Assembly: GCF_004402785.1 (NCBI RefSeq)
Contig: NZ_SOFP01000010.1
Location: forward strand, 104,476-168,475
DNA: 64,000 nt
Reading direction: 5' to 3'
Source of the DNA: Cryobacterium algoritolerans
GTDB taxonomy: Bacteria > Actinomycetota > Actinomycetes > Actinomycetales > Microbacteriaceae
A program made the position numbers and the translations under genes. Positions within the stretch are counted from its first letter, which is position 1. Each line of letters begins with the position of its first letter. Positions 45,753-54,188 of the stretch are shown piece after piece. The notes below the pieces were generated by a model. That model was given only the letters and a program-made list of their open reading frames with translations. It made no database searches and had not been told where the DNA came from.

Positions 45753-45842
45753 CGGCGCCCCTCCAGACTTCACCTGAATGTAAGGTTGAGTATAGGATAC
45801 GCAGTCATCCTGTGGTCGTGGGACGCTGGGAGATTGGTGCGA
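45753..45842. promoter_or_regulatory. Divergent promoter gap, two Wzz-like genes
   Basis: The 90-bp gap is A/T-richer than its flanks. TATAGG/TAGGAT around 45792-45800 can serve as a -10 for the rightward gene. No copy of the CCCC-GGGG dyads is present. Confidence 0.4.
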
Positions 45843-46538
45843 ATGACAGTCTGGGACCTGATCGCGAACGCCGGTCGGCGTTGGGTGTTCAGCCTGGGCG
45901 GGGCGCTTCTGACGGGACTGGCCCTGTTCTGGGTCGCCAACGTTCCACCGCTCTACTTCGAGCAGGTGCGCGTGGTGCTGCTGCCGCCGGCCTCCGCCCA
46001 ACCGAACGCCTACGGCTATACGTCGAAGTCGTTGATCGACCTGGCCGGAGTGGTGGCCAGGGAGTTGCGGCCGCCGACCCAGGACGCACAATCCGTCTCC
46101 GGCGACGTCACCCTGGTCGGTGAGGGGATCCGGAAGGGGTTCTCGGTCACGCAGCAGAATAACGGCGGGCAATGGCAGTACCGCTTCGATGAGCCGGTGC
46201 TAGAGGTGCAGGCGGTCGGCGCGACCCCATCCGAGGTGAGAGCCCAGATCGGCACAGCTCTTGAACAGCTGGAGTCGACTCTGGCCGGTATCCAGAACTC
46301 GCATGGCGTCTCCACGGCCAATCGTGTGCGGACAACACTCAATCCCCTGCAACCCCAGCTCGTCGAGCAGAAGGGAAGCCGGGTTCGTGCGATCACGTCC
46401 ATCGTTCTGACGGGGATGTTGACCACCCTGGTCCTGGTCGGGGGGTTCGGCGTCGGAGGCAATGGTTCCTTTCGCCGCCGGTCGAACCCGTCCGTTGCCG
46501 CTCGGGAAGAGTCAGCCGTCGGGGTGCCGTCTGCCTAG
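45843..46538 (+). CDS. Second short Wzz-like membrane protein
   Basis: The protein has 231 residues. ATG 45843 is taken, though GTG 45837 six bases upstream is also possible. Two membrane helices (about 16-34 and 182-202) flank an external domain of about 145 residues, the same layout as the divergent Wzz-like gene, and FEQVRVVLLPPASAQPNAYG parallels VKSSILLLPPTST there. It has no kinase domain. Its 3' end overlaps the converging glycosyltransferase by 27 bp. Confidence 0.7.
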   Translation: MTVWDLIANAGRRWVFSLGGALLTGLALFWVANVPPLYFEQVRVVLLPPASAQPNAYGYTSKSLIDLAGVVARELRPPTQDAQSVSGDVTLVGEGIRKGFSVTQQNNGGQWQYRFDEPVLEVQAVGATPSEVRAQIGTALEQLESTLAGIQNSHGVSTANRVRTTLNPLQPQLVEQKGSRVRAITSIVLTGMLTTLVLVGGFGVGGNGSFRRRSNPSVAAREESAVGVPSA

Positions 46539-47741
46539 GTCGCCGGTCGAGACCTGTCGCTCCTTCGAGAAGAGCGCAACGAAGTCCCGGGCGCGGGCAT
46601 CCCAGTTCTGGCTTGCTGCGTAGAGTCTTCGCCGCTGCGCCAACACCGGATCAGGCGTGCGGCCGAGCACCTCGAGTGTGCGTTCCGCGAATTCCTCCGG
46701 AGTAGCGCTGACGTCGACCAGGTCCTTGGGGATTCGGCTCACGCTGGGGAGGTCGCTCACAACGGCGGGCTTGCCCGCCGAGAGGTACTCGAGGGTCTTC
46801 AGGGGATCGCTGCTGCGATTGAAGTCACTGTCGGTATAAGGGGTGAGACCGACGGCAATGCGTGCCATGAAGGACGGCAGCCGGCTGAACGGTTGCGGAC
46901 CGACCCACTGTACGTTGGGATGCGCCAGGAGCGCCTCCATCTTCTCCAGGTTGAATGTCGCCTGGCGAGGACCGATCAGGAGCAGCGACGCGCCCGTTCC
47001 GGCGATCTTTTCAAGTGCGTCGAGGTCGATTCGGTCCGAGAGGTGTCCGATGAATCCTGCGATCGGGTCGGGCAGGGTGACCTCGTTCGCAGGCACGGCA
47101 GACTCGACCGCGGCGAAGTGGTCGGTGTCGCAGCCGTTGGGGATGACGACGACCGCCCGAGCCTCCGGCGCCCACCGGGCGGCAAGTTGGTCGGACACCG
47201 CGACGACGACGTCGGCGCGACGGAGCTGGGCGGTCTCCCGCTTTCGCAGCCACCTCGACGACAATCCCATCAGGCTTCCGCCGGTGATCCAATCGTCGGT
47301 GCCGTACATGACCTGCAGCCCGGAGCAGGAGCCGAAGACGTCGTCGAGGGAGGCGGCTACCAGGGCCAGAACCTGCCCGCCGAGGCGGTCCACGGACCGG
47401 GCGATGGCACGCCGGGTTGCCCAGGACGCGATGACCCGCAGACCGGGCCGGCTGATGCCCGGAACGGTCAGGGGCGTGAGCCGTGCGAGGTTGGTCCCGA
47501 TCATCCTGAGCCGGGGGCCGTCGGTCGACGAACGAAGCGCCGGTTTCTTCAACGGAGTGAGGAGGGAAATCGCGGGGTCGACATAGAGTACGGGGACGAG
47601 CCGCGAGAGGTGGATGGCCAGGTGCTTCTCGGAAAGCCAGGTGTCATCCCAGGACACCCCGGCCACGATCACCACGAGGCCGTCCCAGTTCTGGTTCCCG
47701 AATCCGTCGGGCGGTTGCGAGGTCCGGTTGCGCGAACTCAT
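46512..47741 (-). CDS. Glycosyltransferase, GT-B fold
   Basis: The protein has 409 residues from ATG 47741, overlapping the upstream gene's stop by 4 bp. Recognisable parts are VIVAGVSWDDTWLSEKHLA at the N-terminus, VVVAVSDQLAARW and VIPNGCDTDHF (GT4-like hinge), and the donor-site blocks IAGFIGHLSDRIDLDAL, GLTPYTDSDFNRSSDPLK and EYLSAGKPAVVS. It is similar to GT4 enzymes of capsule and exopolysaccharide loci. It acts in the cytoplasm or at the inner face of the membrane. Confidence 0.88.
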   Translation of the reverse strand: MSSRNRTSQPPDGFGNQNWDGLVVIVAGVSWDDTWLSEKHLAIHLSRLVPVLYVDPAISLLTPLKKPALRSSTDGPRLRMIGTNLARLTPLTVPGISRPGLRVIASWATRRAIARSVDRLGGQVLALVAASLDDVFGSCSGLQVMYGTDDWITGGSLMGLSSRWLRKRETAQLRRADVVVAVSDQLAARWAPEARAVVVIPNGCDTDHFAAVESAVPANEVTLPDPIAGFIGHLSDRIDLDALEKIAGTGASLLLIGPRQATFNLEKMEALLAHPNVQWVGPQPFSRLPSFMARIAVGLTPYTDSDFNRSSDPLKTLEYLSAGKPAVVSDLPSVSRIPKDLVDVSATPEEFAERTLEVLGRTPDPVLAQRRRLYAASQNWDARARDFVALFSKERQVSTGDLGRRHPDG

Positions 47742-48592
47742 GCGATCCTGCTCGTTTCGTCCCGCAACCAGACGCCCTTTGCCGGCGCGCCCAGGCGCAC
47801 TCGCACCCTCACCAGGGCGGTTGTGACGAGAAAGAGAGGAAGCCGGAGTGCCATCGACGGGGCGGCGGCCACGATGCGGAGCAGGTCGATCGGGCGGGTC
47901 GACGACGAGGGGGAGACGCGCCCGGCGGCGCCGAGTTCCTGGACTCCCTGCACCACCCGGATGCGCCTCTGGAGCAGTGACCGCCACGTCCGGGCCGGCC
48001 AGACCGACACCGTGGAGTCGACGGCTATGGTGCGCTCCTGCGCCTCGAACGCCTCGGAGTAGGCGAGATCGTCGGAGATGAAGTGTGGCATGCCCGCCAC
48101 ACGCCGGTAGCCCGACTCGGATAGCACGATGACTCCCCGCCCGAAGAGCCCGGAGCGCACCTGGGGTAGGCGTTCCCAGATGTCGTAATACCAGCGCGCC
48201 GACAGTGAGACCTGGTCCCTGACCAGGTGGCGTTCCGGCGCCGCGGCGAGGAACCCCTCCAGCGTGACGCGGCGGACGAGGGCGCGCAGCGCCCGTGCAT
48301 CCAGGGAAACGTCGGCGTCGACGAAGGCCACGGGGAAATCCCGGACCATCGCGCCGCCCGCGGCCAGCGCGGCGGCCTTGGACGGCGCCGGGAGTGTGAC
48401 GACCTCGACGTCCGGCCCGTGCTTCCCGGCCTCGGTCGCGCTTGCGTCGGTGCAGCCGTTGCAGACGACAATTACCCTGAATTCACCGGGGTCCGCGAGG
48501 GTCAGCAACCGCGGCAGCAGACGCGCGAGCCCGAGCTCCTCGTTGTGGGCCGGAATCACGACCGTCATCGACGGGCGCGTCTGTGGCATCAT
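47738..48592 (-). CDS. GT2-family glycosyltransferase
   Basis: The protein has 284 residues. The start is set by AGGAGG followed by ATGATG at 48592. The GT-A fold is shown by MTVVIPAHNEELGLARLL (about 9-26), FVDADVSLDARALRALV (the DxD metal motif as DAD) and an acceptor-side SDDLAYSEAF. A C-terminal amphipathic stretch, LLRIVAAAPSMALRLPLFLV, may associate with the membrane. It is the first gene of a two-gene leftward unit and is divergent from another GT2 gene. Confidence 0.87.
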   Translation of the reverse strand: MMPQTRPSMTVVIPAHNEELGLARLLPRLLTLADPGEFRVIVVCNGCTDASATEAGKHGPDVEVVTLPAPSKAAALAAGGAMVRDFPVAFVDADVSLDARALRALVRRVTLEGFLAAAPERHLVRDQVSLSARWYYDIWERLPQVRSGLFGRGVIVLSESGYRRVAGMPHFISDDLAYSEAFEAQERTIAVDSTVSVWPARTWRSLLQRRIRVVQGVQELGAAGRVSPSSSTRPIDLLRIVAAAPSMALRLPLFLVTTALVRVRVRLGAPAKGVWLRDETSRIA

Positions 48593-48722
48593 GGGATCCT
48601 CCTGAGAGTTCGCGATCAGGTTACTCGAAGCGTAGTCTGACCAGCGTGTTTTTGACTGGCGTGAGAATGCAGTGCGGCAAGACGGCGTACCCGTCTCTGT
48701 CCTGCGGAGGGGCACATTGGAA

Positions 48723-49631
48723 ATGTCGCCAGGAACCGGCCCTCGGGTCGCCGTGATCATCGTCACCTGGAACAGTGCTGCGGTGCTCGAAGGCGCGCTA
48801 CGGTCGATTCAGGCGTCAGAAGTTTCGGGCTCGATCAAGGTGATCGTGGTCGATAACGCATCGGCCGACACGTCGGTGCACGCTGCACGGGAGATCATGC
48901 CCGGGGCCGAAGTCGTGCAGATGGGACGCAACGCCGGCTACGCCGCCGGAGCGAACGCGGGCATCGACCGGGCGGATGATTGCGACGTGTTCATGTTGCT
49001 CAACCCTGATATTCGGCTTGAGCCAACCACTATCGAGACGATGCTCCGGGAAATGCGCTCGACCGGGGCCGGAATCGTCGTTCCGCGACTGGTGGACGAT
49101 TCCGGCGAACTTCGTTGGTCGCTCCGACGTGAGCCGACGGCGCGCAGGGCCTGGGGAGAAGCATTGCTCGGCGGGGACAGGGCGGGACGGTTCCCAAACC
49201 TTGGAGAGGTCGAGAACCGGGAAAGCGCGTACCGCTCCGCCGGAACGGCGGACTGGGCGACCGGTGCGGCCATGCTCATCTCCCGGGACTGTGCCGAGCA
49301 CGTCGGGCGTTGGGACGAGTCGTACTTTCTCTATTCGGAGGAGACCGACTTCGCTCTGCGTTCCCGAGACGCGGGTTTTGAGCTCCGCTATGTCCCCGCT
49401 GCCGTTGCCGTGCATTTCGAGGGCGAGTCCCACGACTCGCCCGCGCTCTTCGCCCTGCTGACGCGCAACAGGGTGAAGCTCTACCGTTCTCGTCACGGCG
49501 CCGGGCACACGGCCGCATTCTGGGCGGGGGTCTTCGTCGGTGAGGTACTCCGCGCTCGTCGCCCGACGCGACGCGCCGCGGCATGGGCACTGTTGGGACG
49601 CACCAGGGGGATGGCCCGGCCGGGCCCGTGA
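48723..49631 (+). CDS. GT2-family glycosyltransferase (rhamnosyltransferase-like)
   Basis: The protein has 302 residues. ATG 48723, or TTG 48717 with better spacing to GGAGGGG, is the start. VAVIIVTWNSAAVLEGALRS, VVDNASADTSV, FMLLNPDIRLEP (D-x-D-like) and LYSEETDFALRSRDAGFEL with the catalytic-base region mark the WsaF/rhamnosyltransferase-like GT2 group. It is a single gene, converging on the next glycosyltransferase with a 33-bp gap. Confidence 0.88.
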   Translation: MSPGTGPRVAVIIVTWNSAAVLEGALRSIQASEVSGSIKVIVVDNASADTSVHAAREIMPGAEVVQMGRNAGYAAGANAGIDRADDCDVFMLLNPDIRLEPTTIETMLREMRSTGAGIVVPRLVDDSGELRWSLRREPTARRAWGEALLGGDRAGRFPNLGEVENRESAYRSAGTADWATGAAMLISRDCAEHVGRWDESYFLYSEETDFALRSRDAGFELRYVPAAVAVHFEGESHDSPALFALLTRNRVKLYRSRHGAGHTAAFWAGVFVGEVLRARRPTRRAAAWALLGRTRGMARPGP

Positions 49632-49664
49632 CGGGGCAGGTCAGGTCATGGTCGGCGCGCGAGG

Positions 49665-50705
49665 TCAAGGAGCCCGATGAGGCCGCCAGGAGCCCGATGA
49701 GGCAGTCAGGAGCCCGGCCAATCGGGCGGCCAATCGGGCCGAGCTGAACTCCGCAGCCGCTGCCACTGCGGCAGCGGCGCCCATCCGTTCGGCGTTCCCG
49801 GAATCGAGCGAGTACAGGATACCGCGGGCCAGGTCCTCGACGCTTCCGGGCTCCGTGAGTAGCCCCCATTCCCCATCCCTCACGTAGTCCTCGGCGCCCG
49901 GCGTCCTGGTGAGGACGACGGGACGGCCGGTAGCCATTCCTTCGAGAACGGCCGTCATCCCTGAAACGTGCAGGTTGGGCCGGGTCGCGATCGCGACCAC
50001 GGTCGTCGCGGCGTATTCCTCCCGGAGCTGGACGTGCGTCATCCGGGGCAACCTTTCGACGCCGGTCGGGACGGCTAGGTCACCGGCATACTGAACGCGC
50101 AGTCTGGCATCGGGGCGGGCGTTGTGGACCAGTTCGAGGGCGGCGAGCAGGGTGCGCGAGTCCCGGTCCACGTCGTTCCCGATTGACAAAACCGCCGACT
50201 GCGCTGGCAGGGGCCGGACGGTGAAGAAGTCCGTGTCCACGCCGAACTTCAGGAACTCGACCTGGGTCCTGCGCGCACCCAGTTCCGCCCGCAGGGGTGT
50301 CACCTGCGCTCGGCTCAGACACCAGACCAGATCCATCGGTCTGAGCATCCGCATCATGAGCCGGGCCCGGGCGCGCTCGCGGGGACTGCCGGATAACTGG
50401 TCGGTGGCCCAGATGACTCCGCAGCCGAATCTGGCACCCGAACCCTGTGCCAGCAGGCGCAGCGCTGCATGCTCGTCCCAGGCGATCGACCATTCCGGTG
50501 TCGGTGCGCGGGCGGGCTTACCGAACAGGAGCGAGAACTCCCGTCCGGTGGTCAGCGGCTCGAGCGGCGTTGCCACCAACTCGATCTCGGGCGAGGTAAT
50601 TCTGTCCAGTCCGTACGGGACGGCGTCCGGTCGCTGCCCGGCCTCATGGGAACGACGCCACTCAACAAGGTCTGTTTCCGATCTAAAGCCAAACTCCACC
50701 CGCAT
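49665..50705 (-). CDS. Glycosyltransferase, GT4-like
   Basis: The protein has 346 residues from ATG 50705 (GTG 50714 is an alternative). The C-terminal donor domain is clear: SIGNDVDRDSRTLLAALELV, VAIATRPNLHVSGMTAVLEGMATGRPVVLT with the E-x7-E-type Glu of GT4 retained as LEGMATG, and PGSVEDLARGILYSL. The N-terminal domain is short and divergent. Upstream bases 50706-50927 hold no gene and presumably its promoter. Confidence 0.83.
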   Translation of the reverse strand: MRVEFGFRSETDLVEWRRSHEAGQRPDAVPYGLDRITSPEIELVATPLEPLTTGREFSLLFGKPARAPTPEWSIAWDEHAALRLLAQGSGARFGCGVIWATDQLSGSPRERARARLMMRMLRPMDLVWCLSRAQVTPLRAELGARRTQVEFLKFGVDTDFFTVRPLPAQSAVLSIGNDVDRDSRTLLAALELVHNARPDARLRVQYAGDLAVPTGVERLPRMTHVQLREEYAATTVVAIATRPNLHVSGMTAVLEGMATGRPVVLTRTPGAEDYVRDGEWGLLTEPGSVEDLARGILYSLDSGNAERMGAAAAVAAAAEFSSARLAARLAGLLTASSGSWRPHRAP

Positions 50706-50927
50706 CAGCGCCACCGTCCCGGAAATGTCGATTCACCCAGTGCTGAGACGAAGCTATCGTGCTGCGGGGCTGCCGGCCACCACCGAGGCCACAGTGGCGT
50801 TGCGCGGTCACGAACCCACGAAGACCTCCAGCAATCCTGCGAGCGGGGGTGCGCGCGATTGCGGAGGTCCTCGTGTGTTCGAACAACTGCCGCGGAATTG
50901 CGGCGGAGCTCGAGCGTTGGCGGCCTG

Positions 50928-52529
50928 CTACTTGCCCAGGGTCGGACCCGCGATCTTTCCATCGGCGGTGAAGACGTTACCCGTCCAGGTCGCTGATCCG
51001 ACCTGGCCGATGTATGCCGACGGGCCGTAGTAGCCGACGTTGGGAGAGAACTTGGTCCAGAACCAGTTGTTGGTGTAGGTGATTCCCGAACCGCCACCCC
51101 ACATGGCGTAGTTTCCGCCGGCCAGCAGGTTGTGATCCACGACGACCTTGGGTGCGACGTCAGGGAAGCCCATGGCGGCGGTCATGCCGCTGCTGCCGCC
51201 GGAGACCCAGAGTTCGACGGTGTTGTCCTTGATGAGGGCAGGAGCATAGGTGGAGTCGCCGGCCTGGCCCGGGTAGTGGAGCCCGTCGTAGTGGACGCCG
51301 CCATCGCGGAACACGAAGTCGTGCACCCAGTTCCCGACGACGTTCGCGTTGTCACCGTAAATGCTCACGCCGTCGCCGGCGATACCGTAGACGTTGTTGC
51401 GGCTGAAATCGACGAACTGACCGACGAGCTTGATGCCGTTGATCGGGTCCTGTGACCAGTCGGTGGCGGAGTTTCCTCGGATGGTGTTGTCGAGGATCTT
51501 GACCCGGTCGCCGTTGACGTGCACGGCAGCCTGGTCCCAGGACACATCGGTGGGGCCCTCGATGATGTTGCCCTGGATGGTCACGTCGCTGGCTTCAATA
51601 CGCAGGCCGGCGGGGATGATCTGGTTCTTGATGACCGTGCCGGGCGTGGTGATCGTCAGCGGGCCGGTGTACTTCTGCGTCGGGTTGAAGCCCGCTGCGA
51701 TCGGGCCGGTGTTGCTTGAGCCGGCGAAAGAGGCGTTGGTGCTCTGGGCGGAGACCGGGGCGGTGGTCGGTGCCGGTGCGGGCGCGGCCGTGGGTGTCGG
51801 GGCCGGGGTAGTGGAAGGCGCGGGAGCGGGTGCCGGGGTCGGAGCCGGAGCCGGAGATGTCGTCGGTGTGGGCGACGGCGACGCGGTCCCCGTCGTACCC
51901 GCGGCCGGAACGAACAGTGGGTCTACCCAGTAGCCCGAAGATCGCCAGGTCTTGGTCGGGAAGGCGCTGGACGAGCCGTAGCTGTACCGGCCGCTGTTAG
52001 TCGCATTGACCGAGAGAGACTTCGACGAAACAGCCGGGGCGTTCTGGTCGACGGTGGTGGTGTACCGGCCTCGCGGTGCGAGGTACGAGGCCACATAGTG
52101 CTTGCCCGCAGTCAGTGCAACAGGCTTGGCGAACAGTACCGTCTGCCATCCGCTTGCAGTCTCTGACGTGAATTTCGCGGTAGCCAGGCGGGTCCCCCCG
52201 CTGGTCCACAGATTGCCGACGTGGGCGCCGGAGTTTGCCGCGGTCTTCCAGAACCTCACGCCGACGACCGTTCCGGTCGCCGATGGCGAGAAGTCGGTAC
52301 CGAGCTCGACGCTCGACGTGTCGCCGTCGACGACCCCGTCGCGGGGTGCAGACGTGCCCCACAGGGTTTGGGAACCTGCGGTAAGGGTTGCGCTAGCAGG
52401 CGACGGCGCGGTCAGTGCGTTCACGGGCAGGCTTGCCCCGCCAACGGCAACGGCGATGACGGCCCCGAAGATCACGGCTGCGGCCGGGAAACCCGAGCGC
52501 AGACGTGCAGGATTAGTGCGGTGTTTCAT
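50928..52529 (-). CDS. Secreted DUF4082 plus right-handed beta-helix protein
   Basis: The protein has 533 residues. ATG 52529 is preceded by GGAG at 8 nt, and a signal peptide occupies residues 1-40. A single DUF4082 domain (about 55-205; GAHVGNLWTSGGTRLATAKF, SGWQ) follows, then a Pro/Ala/Thr linker (about 210-265) and a parallel beta-helix (about 285-530) of NNIIEG/NVVGNWVHD-type turns. The helix resembles pectate-lyase-like or polysaccharide-binding folds. It shares DUF4082 with the 1496-residue protein at the locus edge. A role as surface glycan-binding protein or lyase is likely. Confidence 0.85.
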   Translation of the reverse strand: MKHRTNPARLRSGFPAAAVIFGAVIAVAVGGASLPVNALTAPSPASATLTAGSQTLWGTSAPRDGVVDGDTSSVELGTDFSPSATGTVVGVRFWKTAANSGAHVGNLWTSGGTRLATAKFTSETASGWQTVLFAKPVALTAGKHYVASYLAPRGRYTTTVDQNAPAVSSKSLSVNATNSGRYSYGSSSAFPTKTWRSSGYWVDPLFVPAAGTTGTASPSPTPTTSPAPAPTPAPAPAPSTTPAPTPTAAPAPAPTTAPVSAQSTNASFAGSSNTGPIAAGFNPTQKYTGPLTITTPGTVIKNQIIPAGLRIEASDVTIQGNIIEGPTDVSWDQAAVHVNGDRVKILDNTIRGNSATDWSQDPINGIKLVGQFVDFSRNNVYGIAGDGVSIYGDNANVVGNWVHDFVFRDGGVHYDGLHYPGQAGDSTYAPALIKDNTVELWVSGGSSGMTAAMGFPDVAPKVVVDHNLLAGGNYAMWGGGSGITYTNNWFWTKFSPNVGYYGPSAYIGQVGSATWTGNVFTADGKIAGPTLGK

Positions 52530-52943
52530 TGAAGAGCTCCAAGCGGAATTGAGGTCTGGACCCAGAAAAGTGACGTGGCACTGGTCCAAGCACTGTGGCA
52601 GAAGAGCCCCCCAAATACCCTGCCGGAGATTCCATCTTTACATCGTGCCTTTGCCAAAACCAAACCTATCCCGAAACCTGAAGCTTTCTCGAGGCCCCAC
52701 TGTGAGGGTCATGCAACCCCTAAAACAGGGGGTGTGCGAATGGGCAAGTGACGAATTATCGTTACATTGACCAGCCGATTCTCTCGCCGGAATCTCTGCG
52801 TGCTGCCGCGTCCTGCGGTTGGGTATCGTCTCGGTCGGAACTCGAAAAGAATTTTTCTGTGCCGTCCAACCGTTTGGGTGTGTCGAGTCTGGCATTCGCG
52901 GTTGGCAGTGGCCAGTTCCTGGCCGGAGGGAGAGGATTGGCTC
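52530..52943. promoter_or_regulatory. Divergent 414-bp control region, DUF4082/beta-helix gene and wecB
   Basis: There is no gene here. ACCCC (52716-52720) and GGGGT (52729-52733) form a dyad with 8-nt spacing, similar to but looser than the elements at 31.0, 57.8 and 62.3 kb. GCCCCCCAAATACC at 52612-52625 recalls their CCCCCC-ATTT blocks. CCTATCCCGAAACCTG (52669-52684) recalls the CCTGTAACCCGAAATGCAGG leader motif. The stretch 52740-52943 has weak coding character on the plus strand but no ribosome site. Confidence 0.45.
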
Positions 52944-54098
52944 GTGAGGTCTTACCGGATTCTCGTTGTCTACGGCACCAGACCGGAGGCGATCAAACTC
53001 GCTCCGGTCATCCGCGCATTGGAGCTGTCCCGTCATCTTGAACCGATCGTTGTCGTGACAGGGCAGCACCGATCCATGCTCGACCAGGTCAATGCCCTCT
53101 TCGGCATCGTTCCGACGCATGACCTGGACCTCATCCGGGAGCGCCCCAACCTCGCGGGCATCACGGCCGGCGTCCTCCACGGACTGGGAAAGATCCTCGG
53201 CGAGGAGAAACCGGATCTTGTCGTCGTTCAGGGCGACACGACGACGGTGTTCTCCGCCGCGCTGGCATCGTTCTATGCGCAGGTCCCGGTGGCGCACGTC
53301 GAGGCCGGGTTGCGCACGGGCGACCGCTACGACCCCTTTCCGGAGGAAATCAACCGGCGGCTGACGACCGCGCTCACATCGCTCCACCTCGCGCCAACCG
53401 ACACGTCACGTGCGAACCTGTTGGCAGAGGGGGTCGGCACGGACGGTATCCACATCACCGGGAACACCGTGATTGACGCCCTGCTCGACATCACCGGGCG
53501 GCGACTCCCCCCAACCAACCCCGCCCTTGTCGGGCTGGATCCGACCCGGCGCCTCGTCCTTGTGACCAGTCATCGACGCGAGAACTGGGGGGAGCCGATG
53601 GTGCGCATCTCCTGTGCCATCGCGCGAATTGCTCGAGCCTTCCCTGCCGTGGACTTCCTGCTGCCGGCTCACCTGAATCCGATAGTGCGGGAATCGTTAC
53701 TGCCGGCATTGGCAGGATTGCCCAACGTCATAGTGACCGAGCCGCTGGATTACGTGGATATGGCACACGCCATGGCATCGTCGTATTTCGTGATCACGGA
53801 CAGCGGTGGTGTGCAGGAGGAAGCACCGAGCCTCGGGAAGCCCGTCCTGGTGCTGCGCGACACGACGGAGCGACCGGAGGCCGTGACTGCGAAAACCGTG
53901 CTCCTCGTCGGCACCGACGAGGACCGCATCGTCGCCGCCGCGACTCGGCTCCTCATCGACCCCGCGGCCTATGACGCCATGGCGCGCGCGGTGAATCCCT
54001 ACGGTGACGGCCGGGCGTCGAGCCGGATCGTTTCCGCAATCGAGAACTTCTTCGGGGAAGGCCCGCGGCCGGCGGCGTTCACTCCTGTCGCTTCCTGA
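52944..54098 (+). CDS. wecB: UDP-N-acetylglucosamine 2-epimerase (non-hydrolysing)
   Basis: The protein has 384 residues from GTG 52944 (AGAGGA 8 nt upstream). Hallmarks are VVYGTRPEAIKLAPVI, VVVTGQHRSMLDQV, VQGDTTTVFSAALA, HVEAGLRTGD, SHRRENWG and ITDSGGVQEEAPSLGKPVLV. It interconverts UDP-GlcNAc and UDP-ManNAc in the cytoplasm, or the 2,3-diacetamido uronate form if it is WbpI-like. The facing wecC oxidises the product. Confidence 0.94.
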   Translation: MRSYRILVVYGTRPEAIKLAPVIRALELSRHLEPIVVVTGQHRSMLDQVNALFGIVPTHDLDLIRERPNLAGITAGVLHGLGKILGEEKPDLVVVQGDTTTVFSAALASFYAQVPVAHVEAGLRTGDRYDPFPEEINRRLTTALTSLHLAPTDTSRANLLAEGVGTDGIHITGNTVIDALLDITGRRLPPTNPALVGLDPTRRLVLVTSHRRENWGEPMVRISCAIARIARAFPAVDFLLPAHLNPIVRESLLPALAGLPNVIVTEPLDYVDMAHAMASSYFVITDSGGVQEEAPSLGKPVLVLRDTTERPEAVTAKTVLLVGTDEDRIVAAATRLLIDPAAYDAMARAVNPYGDGRASSRIVSAIENFFGEGPRPAAFTPVAS

Positions 54099-54137
54099 AC
54101 CGGATGACACCCGCGCTCTGACGAGTGGAACCTCGTC

Positions 54138-54153
54138 CGGCACGTCCGTGCCG
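54138..54153. terminator. Small hairpin between convergent wecB and wecC
   Basis: CGGCAC/GTGCCG around GTCC lies in the 90-bp gap between the two stop codons. No U-run is present; it is a plausible bidirectional terminator. Confidence 0.4.
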
Positions 54154-54188
54154 ACGGAATCCGGGAATCCCTGAGAGTGGTTGCAGGC

